Of a DNA stretch of 64,000 nucleotides, positions 45,875 to 56,124 are shown piece by piece. The notes under the pieces were generated by a model. That model made no database searches. It was not told the DNA's origin and saw only the letters and a program-made list of their open reading frames with translations. Position 1 is the stretch's first letter, and every line of letters starts with the position of its first letter. A program made the translations under genes and the position numbers. Source of the DNA: Candidatus Nitrosocaldaceae archaeon (GTDB lineage: Archaea > Thermoproteota > Nitrososphaeria > Nitrososphaerales > Nitrosocaldaceae); contig BPGC01000008.1 of assembly GCA_026002835.1 (NCBI GenBank), positions 13,979 through 77,978 on the forward strand, read 5' to 3'.

Positions 45875-46606
45875 ATGAGAGTAAAGCCTTTACATCCATA
45901 TCCAGCATTATTACTTTATGATGATAATGAAAGGTATGTGATAATAAGCGATCTTCATATAGGATTCGAGGAGCAATATACTAAGAAAGGGATAACTATA
46001 GATGATAACTATATCTATGATATGGTTGAAGAGTTAAAAATTATAAATAATACAGTAAAACCCAATGAATTTATATTATTAGGAGATATAAAAGATAGTA
46101 TAGCAAAGATAAATAAGAATGAATGGAGATTAGTGCCAGAATTTTTAGAATGTTTAAAAGAGGTAAATGATATAACTATAATACCTGGAAACCATGATAA
46201 TAATATAGATAGTTTAACTCCTGCTGGAATAAATATAACATCTCCACAAGGTTTGGTTATTGATGATACATTATTGATACATGGCCATACAATACCAAAG
46301 TATCTTAATGTTAAAAGGATAGTTATGGGTCATTTACATCCAAAGATAGTAAAAGAGGGGAGTGTATTAAATGGAGAAAGGGTATGGATCTTTGTAAGGA
46401 TAGATAAGAGCATATTTGCTGAGAATGGTGTTTTAGATATAATAATACTGCCTACATTCAATAAATACTTGAACTCTAATAGAAGATATGATAATACAAT
46501 AGCACCATTATTAAAAAGAGTAAATGAGAAGATCCTAGACTGTCTGATTGTAACTCTAGATGGTTCAATTGTAGGCAACAAGGATATGCTTAATCATCTA
46601 ATTTAG
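45875..46606 (+). CDS. Metallophosphoesterase (calcineurin-like)
   Basis: The protein belongs to the small archaeal phosphoesterases of COG1407. SDLHIGFEEQ, LLGDIKDS, IPGNHDNN, LIHGHT and MGHLHP supply the two-metal site in order. The substrate is unknown. The ATG at 45875 lies about 25 nt after a TATA-like TATGTATAATA, so it is preferred to the in-frame ATG at 45851 inside that box. It converges with carB, overlapping by 17 bp. Confidence 0.88.
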   Translation: MRVKPLHPYPALLLYDDNERYVIISDLHIGFEEQYTKKGITIDDNYIYDMVEELKIINNTVKPNEFILLGDIKDSIAKINKNEWRLVPEFLECLKEVNDITIIPGNHDNNIDSLTPAGINITSPQGLVIDDTLLIHGHTIPKYLNVKRIVMGHLHPKIVKEGSVLNGERVWIFVRIDKSIFAENGVLDIIILPTFNKYLNSNRRYDNTIAPLLKRVNEKILDCLIVTLDGSIVGNKDMLNHLI

Positions 46607-49600
46607 CATATGGTTTAAGAAGATCTATACTAGGTTCATTCTCTCTAAGCCATTGTAATGTTTTTACAAAAGAGTTTGCTGCTTCTAATGTTGTTAATAC
46701 TGGCAAACCTAGTTCAACTGCCTTTCTTCTAATAAGATATTCATCATCAAGCATCTCAACAAACTTTTCAATTGTAGATGTGTTAGGTATATTGATTATA
46801 AGATCGATCTCTCTGTTGTATAATAGATCTACAATATTGGGTTTCCTTTCTGGTTCACTAATCTTGTAAACTATATTTACATCATCAAAACCATGCTCGA
46901 TCAGAAAATCTGCAGTATGCTCAGTAGCAAGGATCCTAAATCCTAATGATTTTAGTAATGATACAAGTGGCAAGATCTTCTTCTTCATCTCACTACCTCC
47001 TACTGTTATCAATGCAGAACCTTTAACTGGCATATTATAATTTGCAGCAATTAATGCTTTTGATAAGGCATCGTATAATGTATTTCCAAAACATGCTACT
47101 TCCCCAGTAGACTGCATCTCAACTCCTAGAATAATATCTGCTCCTTCTAGTTGCATGAATGAGAATTGTGGAACCTTAACTCCAAAGCCATTAGTCTTTA
47201 GCCATAGCTCGTCTATCTTATTAGAAGCATCTTTATTTAATATGAATCTAGATGCTAATTCAATAAGATTTAATGTTGTAAATTTGGATACAAAAGGCAT
47301 AGATCTTGAGGATCTAACATTACACTCAATTACATATACATTATCATCCTTAACGATATATTGTATATTAAACGGTCCTTTTATTCTCAAAGCTTTTGCT
47401 ATCTTATATGTATAATCCTTTATATCTTCGATATTCTTCCTACTTAACCTCCATGAAGGGATTACCATCATTGCATCTCCAGAGTGTATTCCAGCACTCT
47501 CTATATGTTCAATTATCGAGCCTATAACTACTCTAGAACCATTAGATACACCATCTACCTCAACCTCTAAAGCATCTGTTATGAACTTACTTATAACAAC
47601 TGGATGTTCCTTACTTACCTTAGTTGCTAACTTTAAGAATTCTTCTAATTGTTTATCATTCCATACAACACGCATAGCTGCTCCACTTAGAACATATGAT
47701 GGTCTAACTAAGACTGGATATCTTACATACTCTACAAATCTCTTTGCTTCGCTAATATCGGTAAACTTTTGCCATGCTGGTTGTTTTATGCCAAGTGTAT
47801 CAAGTAACCTACTAAACTTTGTTCTATCTTCAGCATTATCAACATCCTCTGGCTTTGTTCCAATTATCTGACAATTATGCTTTGCTAGTTTAGGAGTTAG
47901 ATTATTAGCAACTTGTCCTCCAACACATGTTATTATACCTTCAGCATTCTCTTTCTCGTAGATATCTAATACTCTCTCTAATGTTAATTCTTCAAAGTAT
48001 AATCTATCACATATATCATAATCTGTAGATACAGTTTCTGGATTGCAATTAATTAATGCTATATCATAATTACTATAATCTCTCAAACCAAATACCATAT
48101 TTACTGTAGCCCAATCAAACTCTACACTTGAACCTATCCTATATGGTCCAGCCCCTAGAACTATACATGATTTCTTATCTTTAATGCTTATATCATCTTC
48201 ATCTCCTCCATATGTTAGATATAGATAATTTGTCTTCGCTGGCCATTCTGCTGCTAAAGTATCTACCTGTTTTATTACTGGCTTTATATTGTTATCCTTT
48301 CTGAAGTTTCGTATATCATCCTCTTCTAAATTTAATAATCTGGCTATCGTTTTGTCAGAGAAGCCTAACTTCTTTGCCTCCTTTATAACATTCTTATTCA
48401 ACCTTTCTTTCTTTATCCTTTCAGCAGTTCTTATAATTCTATCAAACCTTGCTATAAACCAAGGATCTATCGATGATAGTTTAGATATTCTATCTATGCT
48501 TAAGCCATTCAATAACGCATCTGTTATTGTAAATATTATATCGTTATCTGGTCTTACAAGCTTATCTTCAATAGCCTCTATATCTTTATTAATTTCATCA
48601 TTAAGCACTCCATCATATCCTATATCAAGCATCCTAACTGCTTTCTGTATCGCTTCTTCAAAACACCTACCTATAGCCATAACCTCACCTACAGACTTCA
48701 TCTGAGTTCCTAACTTTCTATTAACGCTCTCGAACTTGCTGAAATCCCATCTAGGAACCTTTACTACTATATAATCTAACGATGGCTCAAAACATGCAGT
48801 AGTTATCTTTGTTATCTTATTCAACAACTCTGGTAGAGGATAGCCTAAGGCTATCTTAGCAGCCATGTATGCAATTGGATAACCAGTAGCCTTTGATGCT
48901 AATGCTGAAGATCTAGATAATCTTGGATTGATCTCAATTGCACAATATCTCTCAGAATTTGGCTCTAACGCAAATTGTATATTACACTCTCCAATTATGT
49001 TACAAACACTAGTAGCATGTAGAGCTGCTGTTCTTAACATATGATACTCATCGTTGTTTAACGTTTGAGATGGAGCAACTACTATATTATCTCCTGTATG
49101 GACTTTCATACCTAACATATTCTCCATATTACAGATAGTAATGCTATTTCCTTTGCTATCTCTCATGACTTCATACTCGATCTGTTTCCATTCTCCTATG
49201 TATTCTTCTAACAATACTTGATGAATCATACTAGCATTTAAACCTCTTTGGACTATATCATGTAATTCATACTCGTTTCTAGCAACGCCTCCTCCTTTTC
49301 CTCCAAGAGTGTATGCTACTCTTATCATTACTGGATAACCCAATTCTTTAACGATAGATAATGCTTCTTCTATGCTTTTAGCTGGTTTACCTTTAGCAAC
49401 TGGTATTCCATTCTTTAGCATAGTCTTCATAAATAACTCTCTATCTTCGGTAACCTCTATACTATCTATGCTAGTGCCTAATACTTTAATGCCATACTTT
49501 TCTAATATTCCTTGCTTTGCTAATGATACTCCACAATTTAATGCTGTTTGACCACCAAATGCTAACATTATCCCATCTGGTCTTTCTCTCTCAATTACTT

Positions 49601-49817
49601 TGCTAACAAACTCTGGTATTACTGGTAAAAGATATACTTTATCTGCTAATCTTGTATCTGTTTGTATAGTAGCAACGTTAGGATTAACCAATATGCTTTT
49701 GATTCCTTCTTCCTTTAATGCTTTTAAGCATTGACTACCAGAATAATCGAACTCTCCAGCCTCTCCTATCTTTATAGCTCCACTTCCTAATACTAGAACT
49801 TTATCCAATCTTCTCAC
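46590..49817 (-). CDS. carB: Carbamoyl-phosphate synthase large subunit
   Basis: CarB makes carbamoyl phosphate for pyrimidines and arginine. The 1075 residues hold two ATP-grasp halves, starting VLVLGSGAIKIGEAGEFDYSG and CIVLGAGPYRIGSSVEFDW. GGQTALNCG, YTLGGKGGG and EINPRLSRSSALASKATGYPIA lie in the first, NVRSSRSMPFVSK in the second. A C-terminal regulatory domain follows (GFRILATEHTADFL). Its start overlaps the end of carA by 17 bp. Confidence 0.97.
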   Translation of the reverse strand: MRRLDKVLVLGSGAIKIGEAGEFDYSGSQCLKALKEEGIKSILVNPNVATIQTDTRLADKVYLLPVIPEFVSKVIERERPDGIMLAFGGQTALNCGVSLAKQGILEKYGIKVLGTSIDSIEVTEDRELFMKTMLKNGIPVAKGKPAKSIEEALSIVKELGYPVMIRVAYTLGGKGGGVARNEYELHDIVQRGLNASMIHQVLLEEYIGEWKQIEYEVMRDSKGNSITICNMENMLGMKVHTGDNIVVAPSQTLNNDEYHMLRTAALHATSVCNIIGECNIQFALEPNSERYCAIEINPRLSRSSALASKATGYPIAYMAAKIALGYPLPELLNKITKITTACFEPSLDYIVVKVPRWDFSKFESVNRKLGTQMKSVGEVMAIGRCFEEAIQKAVRMLDIGYDGVLNDEINKDIEAIEDKLVRPDNDIIFTITDALLNGLSIDRISKLSSIDPWFIARFDRIIRTAERIKKERLNKNVIKEAKKLGFSDKTIARLLNLEEDDIRNFRKDNNIKPVIKQVDTLAAEWPAKTNYLYLTYGGDEDDISIKDKKSCIVLGAGPYRIGSSVEFDWATVNMVFGLRDYSNYDIALINCNPETVSTDYDICDRLYFEELTLERVLDIYEKENAEGIITCVGGQVANNLTPKLAKHNCQIIGTKPEDVDNAEDRTKFSRLLDTLGIKQPAWQKFTDISEAKRFVEYVRYPVLVRPSYVLSGAAMRVVWNDKQLEEFLKLATKVSKEHPVVISKFITDALEVEVDGVSNGSRVVIGSIIEHIESAGIHSGDAMMVIPSWRLSRKNIEDIKDYTYKIAKALRIKGPFNIQYIVKDDNVYVIECNVRSSRSMPFVSKFTTLNLIELASRFILNKDASNKIDELWLKTNGFGVKVPQFSFMQLEGADIILGVEMQSTGEVACFGNTLYDALSKALIAANYNMPVKGSALITVGGSEMKKKILPLVSLLKSLGFRILATEHTADFLIEHGFDDVNIVYKISEPERKPNIVDLLYNREIDLIINIPNTSTIEKFVEMLDDEYLIRRKAVELGLPVLTTLEAANSFVKTLQWLRENEPSIDLLKPYAKLDD

Positions 49818-50901
49818 CTCTAATTAATTTATCAAATGCTTCAAATACGAACATACAATCATATGGTCCTGGTGAAGCTTCAGGATGAAATTGTACAGCA
49901 ATATAAGGTTCTTCTTTATGAATAATCCCTTCTACAGTCTTATCATCAGCGTTCTTGAACCAGATCTCAAACTCTGTACTCTCTAACTTTTTAGGATCTA
50001 CACAATATCCATGATTTTGGCTAGTTACATATGCTCTCCCCTTATTATCAATACATGGTTTATTCTGACCTCGATGACCATATTTCAATTTATAAGTATC
50101 AGCATTGGCTGCTAAAGCCATGATCTGATTTCCTAAGCATATGCCAAGTATAGGCAATCCTTCATCAAACAATTCTTTACTCAATTTTATAGTCTCGTTG
50201 CATAACTTCGGATCTCCAGGTCCATTACTCAATAATACTCCTTTTGGTTTATACCTTCTTATATCATCAATAGTAGCATTATATGGTAACCTAACAACCT
50301 TGTAATTTAATCTTAATAGATTCCTTATTATGCTATATTTAACACCAGTATCTATCAATACTATAACATCATCATTGATACCATACTCTTTTGCCTCTTT
50401 GACTGATACCTCTGGAACAAAGTTGATCTCATCATATCTAGCATTCTTCTTCAACTCTTCGAACAATTCTCCTTCATCTATCCTATCCTTTGAAACCTTT
50501 AATGCTCCCATCATAACTCCATTTACCCTCAACTTTTTTGTTAGGCTTCTAGTATCTATTCCATGAATGCCTGGTATACGCTCTTCATAAAGCCATTCAT
50601 CTAATGTTTTTGAACAAGACCAATGACTAGCAATTGGTGATAATTCATGAATAATCAATGCTTTAGGTTGTATATGTTCAGCCTCGAAGTATTTAGGAAT
50701 GTTATATTCATCTCTGATGTTATAACTCGGAACTCCATAATTACCAACCATGGGATATGTTAGAGTTAACATCTGACCTCTATACGATGGATCCGTTAAT
50801 GCTTCAGTATAACCTACCATACCCGTATTAAATACAACCTCTCCTACAACCTTAGTAGGGTAACCAAATCCAATACCATCGAGTACAGTTCCATCCTCCA
50901 A
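49801..50901 (-). CDS. carA: Carbamoyl-phosphate synthase small subunit
   Basis: The glutaminase subunit. An N-terminal domain (DGIGFGYPTKVVGEVVFNTGMVGYTEALTDPSY) precedes a class I amidotransferase domain with LSNGPGDP, GICLGNQ (catalytic Cys), and VQFHPEASPGP with His and Glu. The only standard start in frame is TTG at 50901, yet the frame upstream encodes NAKLVL, which belongs to the usual CarA N-terminus. The real start may be a rare codon further upstream, up to about 50945. carB follows with a 17-bp overlap. Confidence 0.95.
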   Translation of the reverse strand: MEDGTVLDGIGFGYPTKVVGEVVFNTGMVGYTEALTDPSYRGQMLTLTYPMVGNYGVPSYNIRDEYNIPKYFEAEHIQPKALIIHELSPIASHWSCSKTLDEWLYEERIPGIHGIDTRSLTKKLRVNGVMMGALKVSKDRIDEGELFEELKKNARYDEINFVPEVSVKEAKEYGINDDVIVLIDTGVKYSIIRNLLRLNYKVVRLPYNATIDDIRRYKPKGVLLSNGPGDPKLCNETIKLSKELFDEGLPILGICLGNQIMALAANADTYKLKYGHRGQNKPCIDNKGRAYVTSQNHGYCVDPKKLESTEFEIWFKNADDKTVEGIIHKEEPYIAVQFHPEASPGPYDCMFVFEAFDKLIRGEKIG

Positions 50902-51102
50902 TACAAGTTTAGCATTTAAACCATCATACCTAGCATATCTAACTGGAATTTTTAACCCTCATAACATTCTATCTAATCCAGATATAAGTATTATGCTTTA
51001 ATAAAGTTCATATAACAACTAATGTTTCTTCTAAATTCTTTATCCGATGTCTAAATTCATATACATAGGTTAGTTATGAAATAGATATTCTAAAATACAT
51101 AC

Positions 51103-52087
51103 TAGTGTGTCGAATAACTGATAGATCACTAGCAACATAAAAGATATTGATCACCATTATAATTAAGATGATATGCCTAGAGATTGGAAATCGTATAATG
51201 AAGCATTAGTAAGAAGAGGAGAGATATTATTATCATTAGATTTCATTAATAATTGGGATAAGGAATTAGAAGAGATGAATAAAGGTAAAGAAGGCAAACC
51301 TTATCAATATCCTAACTCATTCATATCATTACTAGCAATAATACATGCATATCTATTACCATATAGACAGTTAGAAGGTTTCATTAGAGCATTAAGCAAT
51401 TATACTAACATTAAGGTTCCAGATTATACTAGCATAGCATGGAGAGTTAATAGATTAAATGTTAAGATGGATAATAATATCAATACAAATGAACCTATTA
51501 TTATAGTAGTAGATTCTTCTGGTATTAAAGTAGCTAATAGAGGAGAATGGATGAATAAGAAATGGAAGGTAAGAAGAGGCTTTATAAAGATGCATATAGC
51601 TGTTGATATCAAAAATAAGAAGATAATAGCATTAGAGATAACTAGAGAAGATGTTCATGATAATAAGAAGTTTAAAGACCTTATAGATAATATAGATGCT
51701 AAAATAGATAAGGTTATAGTTGATGGAGCATATGATAGTAATGATAACTTTAATTATCTAACAGATAAAGGTATAGAACCAGTAATTAGAGTAAGAAGTA
51801 ATTCTATAATCAATAATAGTATAAGGGATATGCATGTATTAGATCAATTGAGTGATTATACTAGATGGAAGCATAAGCATGATTATGGTAAGAGATGGAT
51901 AGCAGAATCTGTATTCTCATCATTTAAGAGAATGTTTGGAGAGTATATTAAATCAGTAAGATGGGATAATATGGTTAAAGAGTTGATGGTTAAAGCAAGT
52001 GCATATAACTTGTTTATATCTATGAGTAATGGATATGGTTAAGAGATATATGATATGTACTCTGTTAATGAGTTATTCAACACAGCA
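51103..52087 (+). mobile_element. IS5-like insertion sequence, copy 1 (985 bp)
   Basis: The left end TAGTGTGTCGAATAAC and right end (reverse complement) TGCTGTGTTGAATAAC match at 13 of 16 positions. The same boundaries delimit the second copy at 56125. The element is 985 bp with one transposase gene. Its right flank TAGCAATTG (52088-52096) is the inverted copy of the outer flank of copy 2, and its left flank AATACATAC has no partner. Confidence 0.85.
51173..52042 (+). CDS. IS5-like DDE transposase (copy 1)
   Basis: The 289-residue transposase is identical to the one at 56170. Residues around VVDSSGIKV, VIVDGAYDSNDNF and KRWIAESVFSSFKRMF carry the DDE triad. The last has the R-x3-E-x6-K arrangement of the IS5 family. 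The frame is intact, and identity with the second copy suggests recent activity. It is about 45% identical by eye to the transposase at 54013. Confidence 0.93.
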   Translation: MPRDWKSYNEALVRRGEILLSLDFINNWDKELEEMNKGKEGKPYQYPNSFISLLAIIHAYLLPYRQLEGFIRALSNYTNIKVPDYTSIAWRVNRLNVKMDNNINTNEPIIIVVDSSGIKVANRGEWMNKKWKVRRGFIKMHIAVDIKNKKIIALEITREDVHDNKKFKDLIDNIDAKIDKVIVDGAYDSNDNFNYLTDKGIEPVIRVRSNSIINNSIRDMHVLDQLSDYTRWKHKHDYGKRWIAESVFSSFKRMFGEYIKSVRWDNMVKELMVKASAYNLFISMSNGYG

Positions 52088-52096
52088 TAGCAATTG

Positions 52097-52245
52097 CAAT
52101 ATTCTTAGGAATCGGATTATGGCTAATTAGACAGCTTAGACTGTTTAATGTCATTAATCTAATTAGACGTCGTATAATACTGGGTATTATTCTTATTATA
52201 AGTGAAATAGGAATAATATATTATGTTATTATAACAATACAATAG
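52097..52245 (+). pseudogene. 3' fragment of a membrane-protein gene split by IS inversion
   Basis: Beginning right after the 9-bp duplication, the frame encodes IFLGIGLWLIRQLRLF, then a second hydrophobic segment (IILGIILIISEIGIIYYVII), and stops at 52243-52245. Its 5' part is on the other strand at 57110-57206. The two pieces rejoin in frame across one copy of TAGCAATTG to give exactly 82 codons. Confidence 0.75.
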
Positions 52246-52424
52246 CACTAATCTATGTTATAATAAAGAATATCAACTAATCATCAATAATAACCAAGGT
52301 CAATAACAAATACTAACAAAATATTATTAAAAACTGCAAATAGAACATTTATAGATATTTACCTAGAGTTATGTGATATATTGCTAATATAATATTTATA
52401 AGATATTAATTAACAATAACTGAT

Positions 52425-53930
52425 ATGAAAGGTAAGAAATACGTTCTTAGTGCTGATAGAACGTTAATGTCTCATTATAGAGATAACATGCTTTTTGGAT
52501 TCATAGCAACCTTTCCAGCAGAGAAGATACCTCCATTCATATACAAAACTGTATTCTGCCCAACTATAGAGTTTGATAAGGATACTGGAGAAGCATTTGT
52601 AGCACCTCTCGGCTTAAGAAGAGTTGAGAGTGGCTTATTAAAAGAGTTCGATAAGCAAGATGTATTCATAGCACATCCAGATTATATTGAGAAGGCTATA
52701 GGAGAGGATACAAAGATAGTAGGGTTGAATGTTATGGATCCTAGAGGTATAGGACCAGTTCCATCTGCATTAACACAAGGTAAGATGACTCCAATAAATA
52801 GAATATCATTCAGAAATTTATGCAATAGGGTTAAAGAGTTGAAGAAAAAGTATAACTTCAAAGTTGTTGTTGGAGGTCCAGGAGCATGGCAGTTCTCATT
52901 TAGCAAAAGCGAGAGGGAAGAGTATGGTATAGATCATGTAGTTATTGGAGAAGCTGATGATAAGATAGTTAACATATATAATGATATAATACATGATAAA
53001 GCTGATGAGGTTATATTCTCAAGAACATATACTCTAGAAGAGATACCATACATAAAAGGTCCTACTACTAATGGTTGTATTGAAGCTATGAGAGGCTGCG
53101 GTAGAGGTTGTGATTTCTGTGATCCAAATCTTAGGAAGAAGCGAGACTTTCCTATTGATAGATTGAAAGAAGAGGCTATGATTAACCTTAGATATGGTAT
53201 TACTAGTGTATGGTTACAATCAGAAGAGATATTGTTATATGGATCGGATAATAAAGAGTTAATACCTAACAAAGATGCAGTAACAGAATTGTTCAAAGAA
53301 TTGAAATCGTTACCAAACGTCAATTATGTAGGAGCAATACATCTAACATTCTCATCTGCTATGGCAGAACCAGAATGTGTGAAAGCTATGAGCACTATAA
53401 ACAATTTCGGGCCAGATAGATGGAACGGAGTTCAAGTTGGATTAGAAACAGCATCACCAAGCCTCATAGCAAAGCATATGCCTTATAAGGTAAAACCTTT
53501 CAGCCCAGAAGAATGGCCATGGGTTGTAAGGAATGGAATAAAATTATTGAACGATAATTACTACTTTGTAGCAAATACATTGATCATAGGTTTACCAGGA
53601 GAGACTGATGATGATGTCAGAGATACAATCGAATTATTAAAAAGTTTAGATGGAATGGCTACAGTAGTGGCTCCTATGTTCTATACAGATTATCATGATC
53701 CTACTAGATCATTATATGGAGAAAATATGACTAAGATGCAATGGGAATTATACTTTAGATGTTGGTATCTTACAGCAAAAACAGTATCAAATTGGTTCTG
53801 GTATGGAACTGCACATTTCAGTCCAATTATGAGGATGATAGCTGCTACATTCGGTAAATTTGGTTCATGGTATGTTCTTAAACTGATCCGTGATGGAGCA
53901 AAGAAGCATGCTGGGATTTATTTAGACTGA
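52425..53930 (+). CDS. B12-binding radical SAM protein
   Basis: The 501-aa protein has an N-terminal cobalamin-binding-like Rossmann region (KIVGLNVMDPRGIGP, KVVVGGPGAWQF, VVIGEADDKI). A radical SAM core follows with the cluster motif CGRGCDFC (C-x3-C-x2-C, near residue 226) and later LIIGLPGETDDDV. The general architecture resembles archaeal lipid-modifying radical SAM enzymes such as GrsA/GrsB or Tes. Which substrate it acts on is not shown by the sequence. A TATA-like box (about 52390-52401) precedes the ATG. Confidence 0.85.
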   Translation: MKGKKYVLSADRTLMSHYRDNMLFGFIATFPAEKIPPFIYKTVFCPTIEFDKDTGEAFVAPLGLRRVESGLLKEFDKQDVFIAHPDYIEKAIGEDTKIVGLNVMDPRGIGPVPSALTQGKMTPINRISFRNLCNRVKELKKKYNFKVVVGGPGAWQFSFSKSEREEYGIDHVVIGEADDKIVNIYNDIIHDKADEVIFSRTYTLEEIPYIKGPTTNGCIEAMRGCGRGCDFCDPNLRKKRDFPIDRLKEEAMINLRYGITSVWLQSEEILLYGSDNKELIPNKDAVTELFKELKSLPNVNYVGAIHLTFSSAMAEPECVKAMSTINNFGPDRWNGVQVGLETASPSLIAKHMPYKVKPFSPEEWPWVVRNGIKLLNDNYYFVANTLIIGLPGETDDDVRDTIELLKSLDGMATVVAPMFYTDYHDPTRSLYGENMTKMQWELYFRCWYLTAKTVSNWFWYGTAHFSPIMRMIAATFGKFGSWYVLKLIRDGAKKHAGIYLD

Positions 53931-53959
53931 TTTCTGTATTATAATTTTTCATAATTTTA

Positions 53960-54932
53960 TGCTTTGTGGACTAACCGATAACCTTATTGATCAGTGATAT
54001 ATATACTATGATATGAATTGGCATGATATAGATGAAAGATTAATCAAAAGAGGTGAGATATTATTATCACTAGATTTTATTGATAACTATGATAAAGAGT
54101 TAGAAGAGTTAAATAAGCATAAGGTAGGAAGACCATATCAGATTACCAATAATTATGCACAATTCCTAGCAATAATAAGGTATATGCTAGATATACCATA
54201 TAGACAGTTAGAAGGTTTTACTATAGCATTAAATAGATTAATACCTAAACTTAAACCAGTAGATTACTCTGAAATAAGGAAGAGGTTAATCAAACTAGAT
54301 TATAAATTTGATATAAAGAATGATGATAATAAGCCTATAAGTATAGCATTAGACTCATCTGGTGTTAAAGTTCATAAATCATATGGATGGATTGAAAGGA
54401 AACATGGTATAAAGAAGCATTACATAAAGATACATTTTGCTGTTAATATCAATACTAAAGAGATTATAGATATGCAAATAACTAGAGATGATATAACAGA
54501 TAGTAAAGCAGCATTAGATATTATGAATGATATAATTAATGATAAGATAGATAAGGTATATGCTGATGGTGCTTATGATACATTACCATTGTATAAGTTA
54601 TTAGAAGATAATAATATAGAAGCAATTATCAAGCCTAGAAGGAATGCTAGATATACAAATTATAAAGATAGAAATGATAATGTTAGATGTATTAAGCAAT
54701 TAGGATATAAGCAATGGTCTAAATTAAAAGGGTATGGCAAAAGATGGATGGTAGAAACTGTATATTCATCATTTAAAAGAATGTTTAATGAGTATTGTTT
54801 GGCAAGATCATTTGAGTATATAAAGAAGGAGATTATTACTAAGGTATGTATATACAATATGCTTATCAACCTTAGATGATTATTATAATAATAATTATCT
54901 AGTTATGTAGATGATAATTGATCCACAAAGCA
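53960..54932 (+). mobile_element. Second, related IS5-like insertion sequence (973 bp)
   Basis: The ends TGCTTTGTGGA (left) and its complement TCCACAAAGCA (right) form an 11-bp terminal inverted repeat. Direct repeats of TAATTTTA, 53952-53959 and 54933-54940, flank the element. CA also precedes each repeat, so the duplication is 8 to 10 bp. The inserted element follows the radical SAM stop by 29 bp. Its terminus TGCTTTGTGGACTAAC resembles TGCTGTGTTGAATAAC of the other IS, so the two are relatives. Confidence 0.8.
54013..54879 (+). CDS. IS5-like DDE transposase, divergent relative
   Basis: The 288-aa protein shares the order of the other transposase: [30 protein letters not shown] (first Asp), VYADGAYDTLPLY (second Asp), KRWMVETVYSSFKRMF (Glu with the downstream Lys). 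The frame is intact and may be functional. Its difference from the 985-bp element indicates a separate subfamily. Confidence 0.92.
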   Translation: MNWHDIDERLIKRGEILLSLDFIDNYDKELEELNKHKVGRPYQITNNYAQFLAIIRYMLDIPYRQLEGFTIALNRLIPKLKPVDYSEIRKRLIKLDYKFDIKNDDNKPISIALDSSGVKVHKSYGWIERKHGIKKHYIKIHFAVNINTKEIIDMQITRDDITDSKAALDIMNDIINDKIDKVYADGAYDTLPLYKLLEDNNIEAIIKPRRNARYTNYKDRNDNVRCIKQLGYKQWSKLKGYGKRWMVETVYSSFKRMFNEYCLARSFEYIKKEIITKVCIYNMLINLR

Positions 54933-54999
54933 TAATTTTATTATATTTCATATCATCATATCATAAAATATATATGTAGAGTTACTGTTATCATAAATT

Positions 55000-56061
55000 A
55001 TGCTGAAAACAATAATTGCTATAATTACTTTAAGTACAGTATTATTAGCAGCAAATGCACAAGCACAAATACCCATACCAAATATCGAGATTAAAACGGT
55101 TGAAGGTAAATATGTTAATGAAGAATTGGGTATAGAGATCACATTACCAGAAGGCTGGTCTGGTATGGAGTTTCCATCTATGGTATTACCAAGTTCACCA
55201 TTAATTGCAGGTTTTGGAGCTGCGCCTGGGGGTATTGATATGACAGGTATGTCAGTAGGCTCTCCAATGATGATGCTTGTAGTAATGGATGCTGAAAAGG
55301 CTAAAGAGATAAAAGCTGAACCTCCATCTACAGAAGAGTTTACAGAACCTACAGAACCAGAGACAGTAGAAAGTAAAGTAGAATGTAGAGTATTATCATT
55401 TAATCTAGTAGATGTTGATGGAGCTAAAGGAATGGAAGGCGTTGTAGAATGTGATACAGAGGATGAGAATGGAAATCCTATAACTATTAGAGCTAAAGGT
55501 TTATGGGTATCACAAGAGTTTGATAATACAATAAGAACAATACAAGTAATGTTCAGTTCTAAAGTCGAGGATTATGACAAGTATATTAATGACTTTGACA
55601 ATTCTCTGCAGACACTTAGAATATCTAATGCAAAACCATTATCGATGAACCTTGAGAAAGAGGTAGTTGAGAAGGTTATAATAGATGATACTGAAGTTGA
55701 TATAAAGATATCAAGTAATTCGGATATAAGCAATGTACAGTTTAATGAGGAAGATAAAAGCATCTCATTCAAAGTTGAAGGTAGTGATGGAAGTCTAGGT
55801 ATGGCTGAGATATATTTAAGTAATGTTCTAAAAGGTCCTTATACAGTAACAATAGATGGTGAACCTATAGATGCTATACCTATTGTAAACCCAGAAACCA
55901 ATGAAGAGGGTATAAAGATAGTATATATGCATAGCATACATGAGGTAAAGATTGTTGGAACAGAGGTAGTTCCAGAATTCCCATTAGCTGTGTTACCAAT
56001 ACTTGCAATAATAACTGGAACAATAATATTATTGACTAGAAAGAGCAGTTTGAATATTTAA
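55000..56061 (+). CDS. Secreted protein with PEF sorting tail, 353 aa
   Basis: A signal peptide (MLKTIIAIITLSTVLLAANAQA) is followed by a domain like the PsbP/DUF-type lipoprotein fold (GKYVNEELGIEITLPEGWSGME), a linker rich in Glu, Thr and Pro (about 110-125), and a beta-rich region. The tail is VVPEFPLAVLPILAIITG, a membrane helix and RKSSLNI. The protein is probably held at the cell surface like those at 31196 and 32402. A TATA-like AATATATAT lies about 27 nt before the ATG. The gene lies in the inverted IS-bounded segment. Confidence 0.75.
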   Translation: MLKTIIAIITLSTVLLAANAQAQIPIPNIEIKTVEGKYVNEELGIEITLPEGWSGMEFPSMVLPSSPLIAGFGAAPGGIDMTGMSVGSPMMMLVVMDAEKAKEIKAEPPSTEEFTEPTEPETVESKVECRVLSFNLVDVDGAKGMEGVVECDTEDENGNPITIRAKGLWVSQEFDNTIRTIQVMFSSKVEDYDKYINDFDNSLQTLRISNAKPLSMNLEKEVVEKVIIDDTEVDIKISSNSDISNVQFNEEDKSISFKVEGSDGSLGMAEIYLSNVLKGPYTVTIDGEPIDAIPIVNPETNEEGIKIVYMHSIHEVKIVGTEVVPEFPLAVLPILAIITGTIILLTRKSSLNI

Positions 56062-56124
56062 TAATTTTCCATATATTTTTGATTGTCTATTAATACAGTT
56101 ATACTATATTATATGCCATTACTC

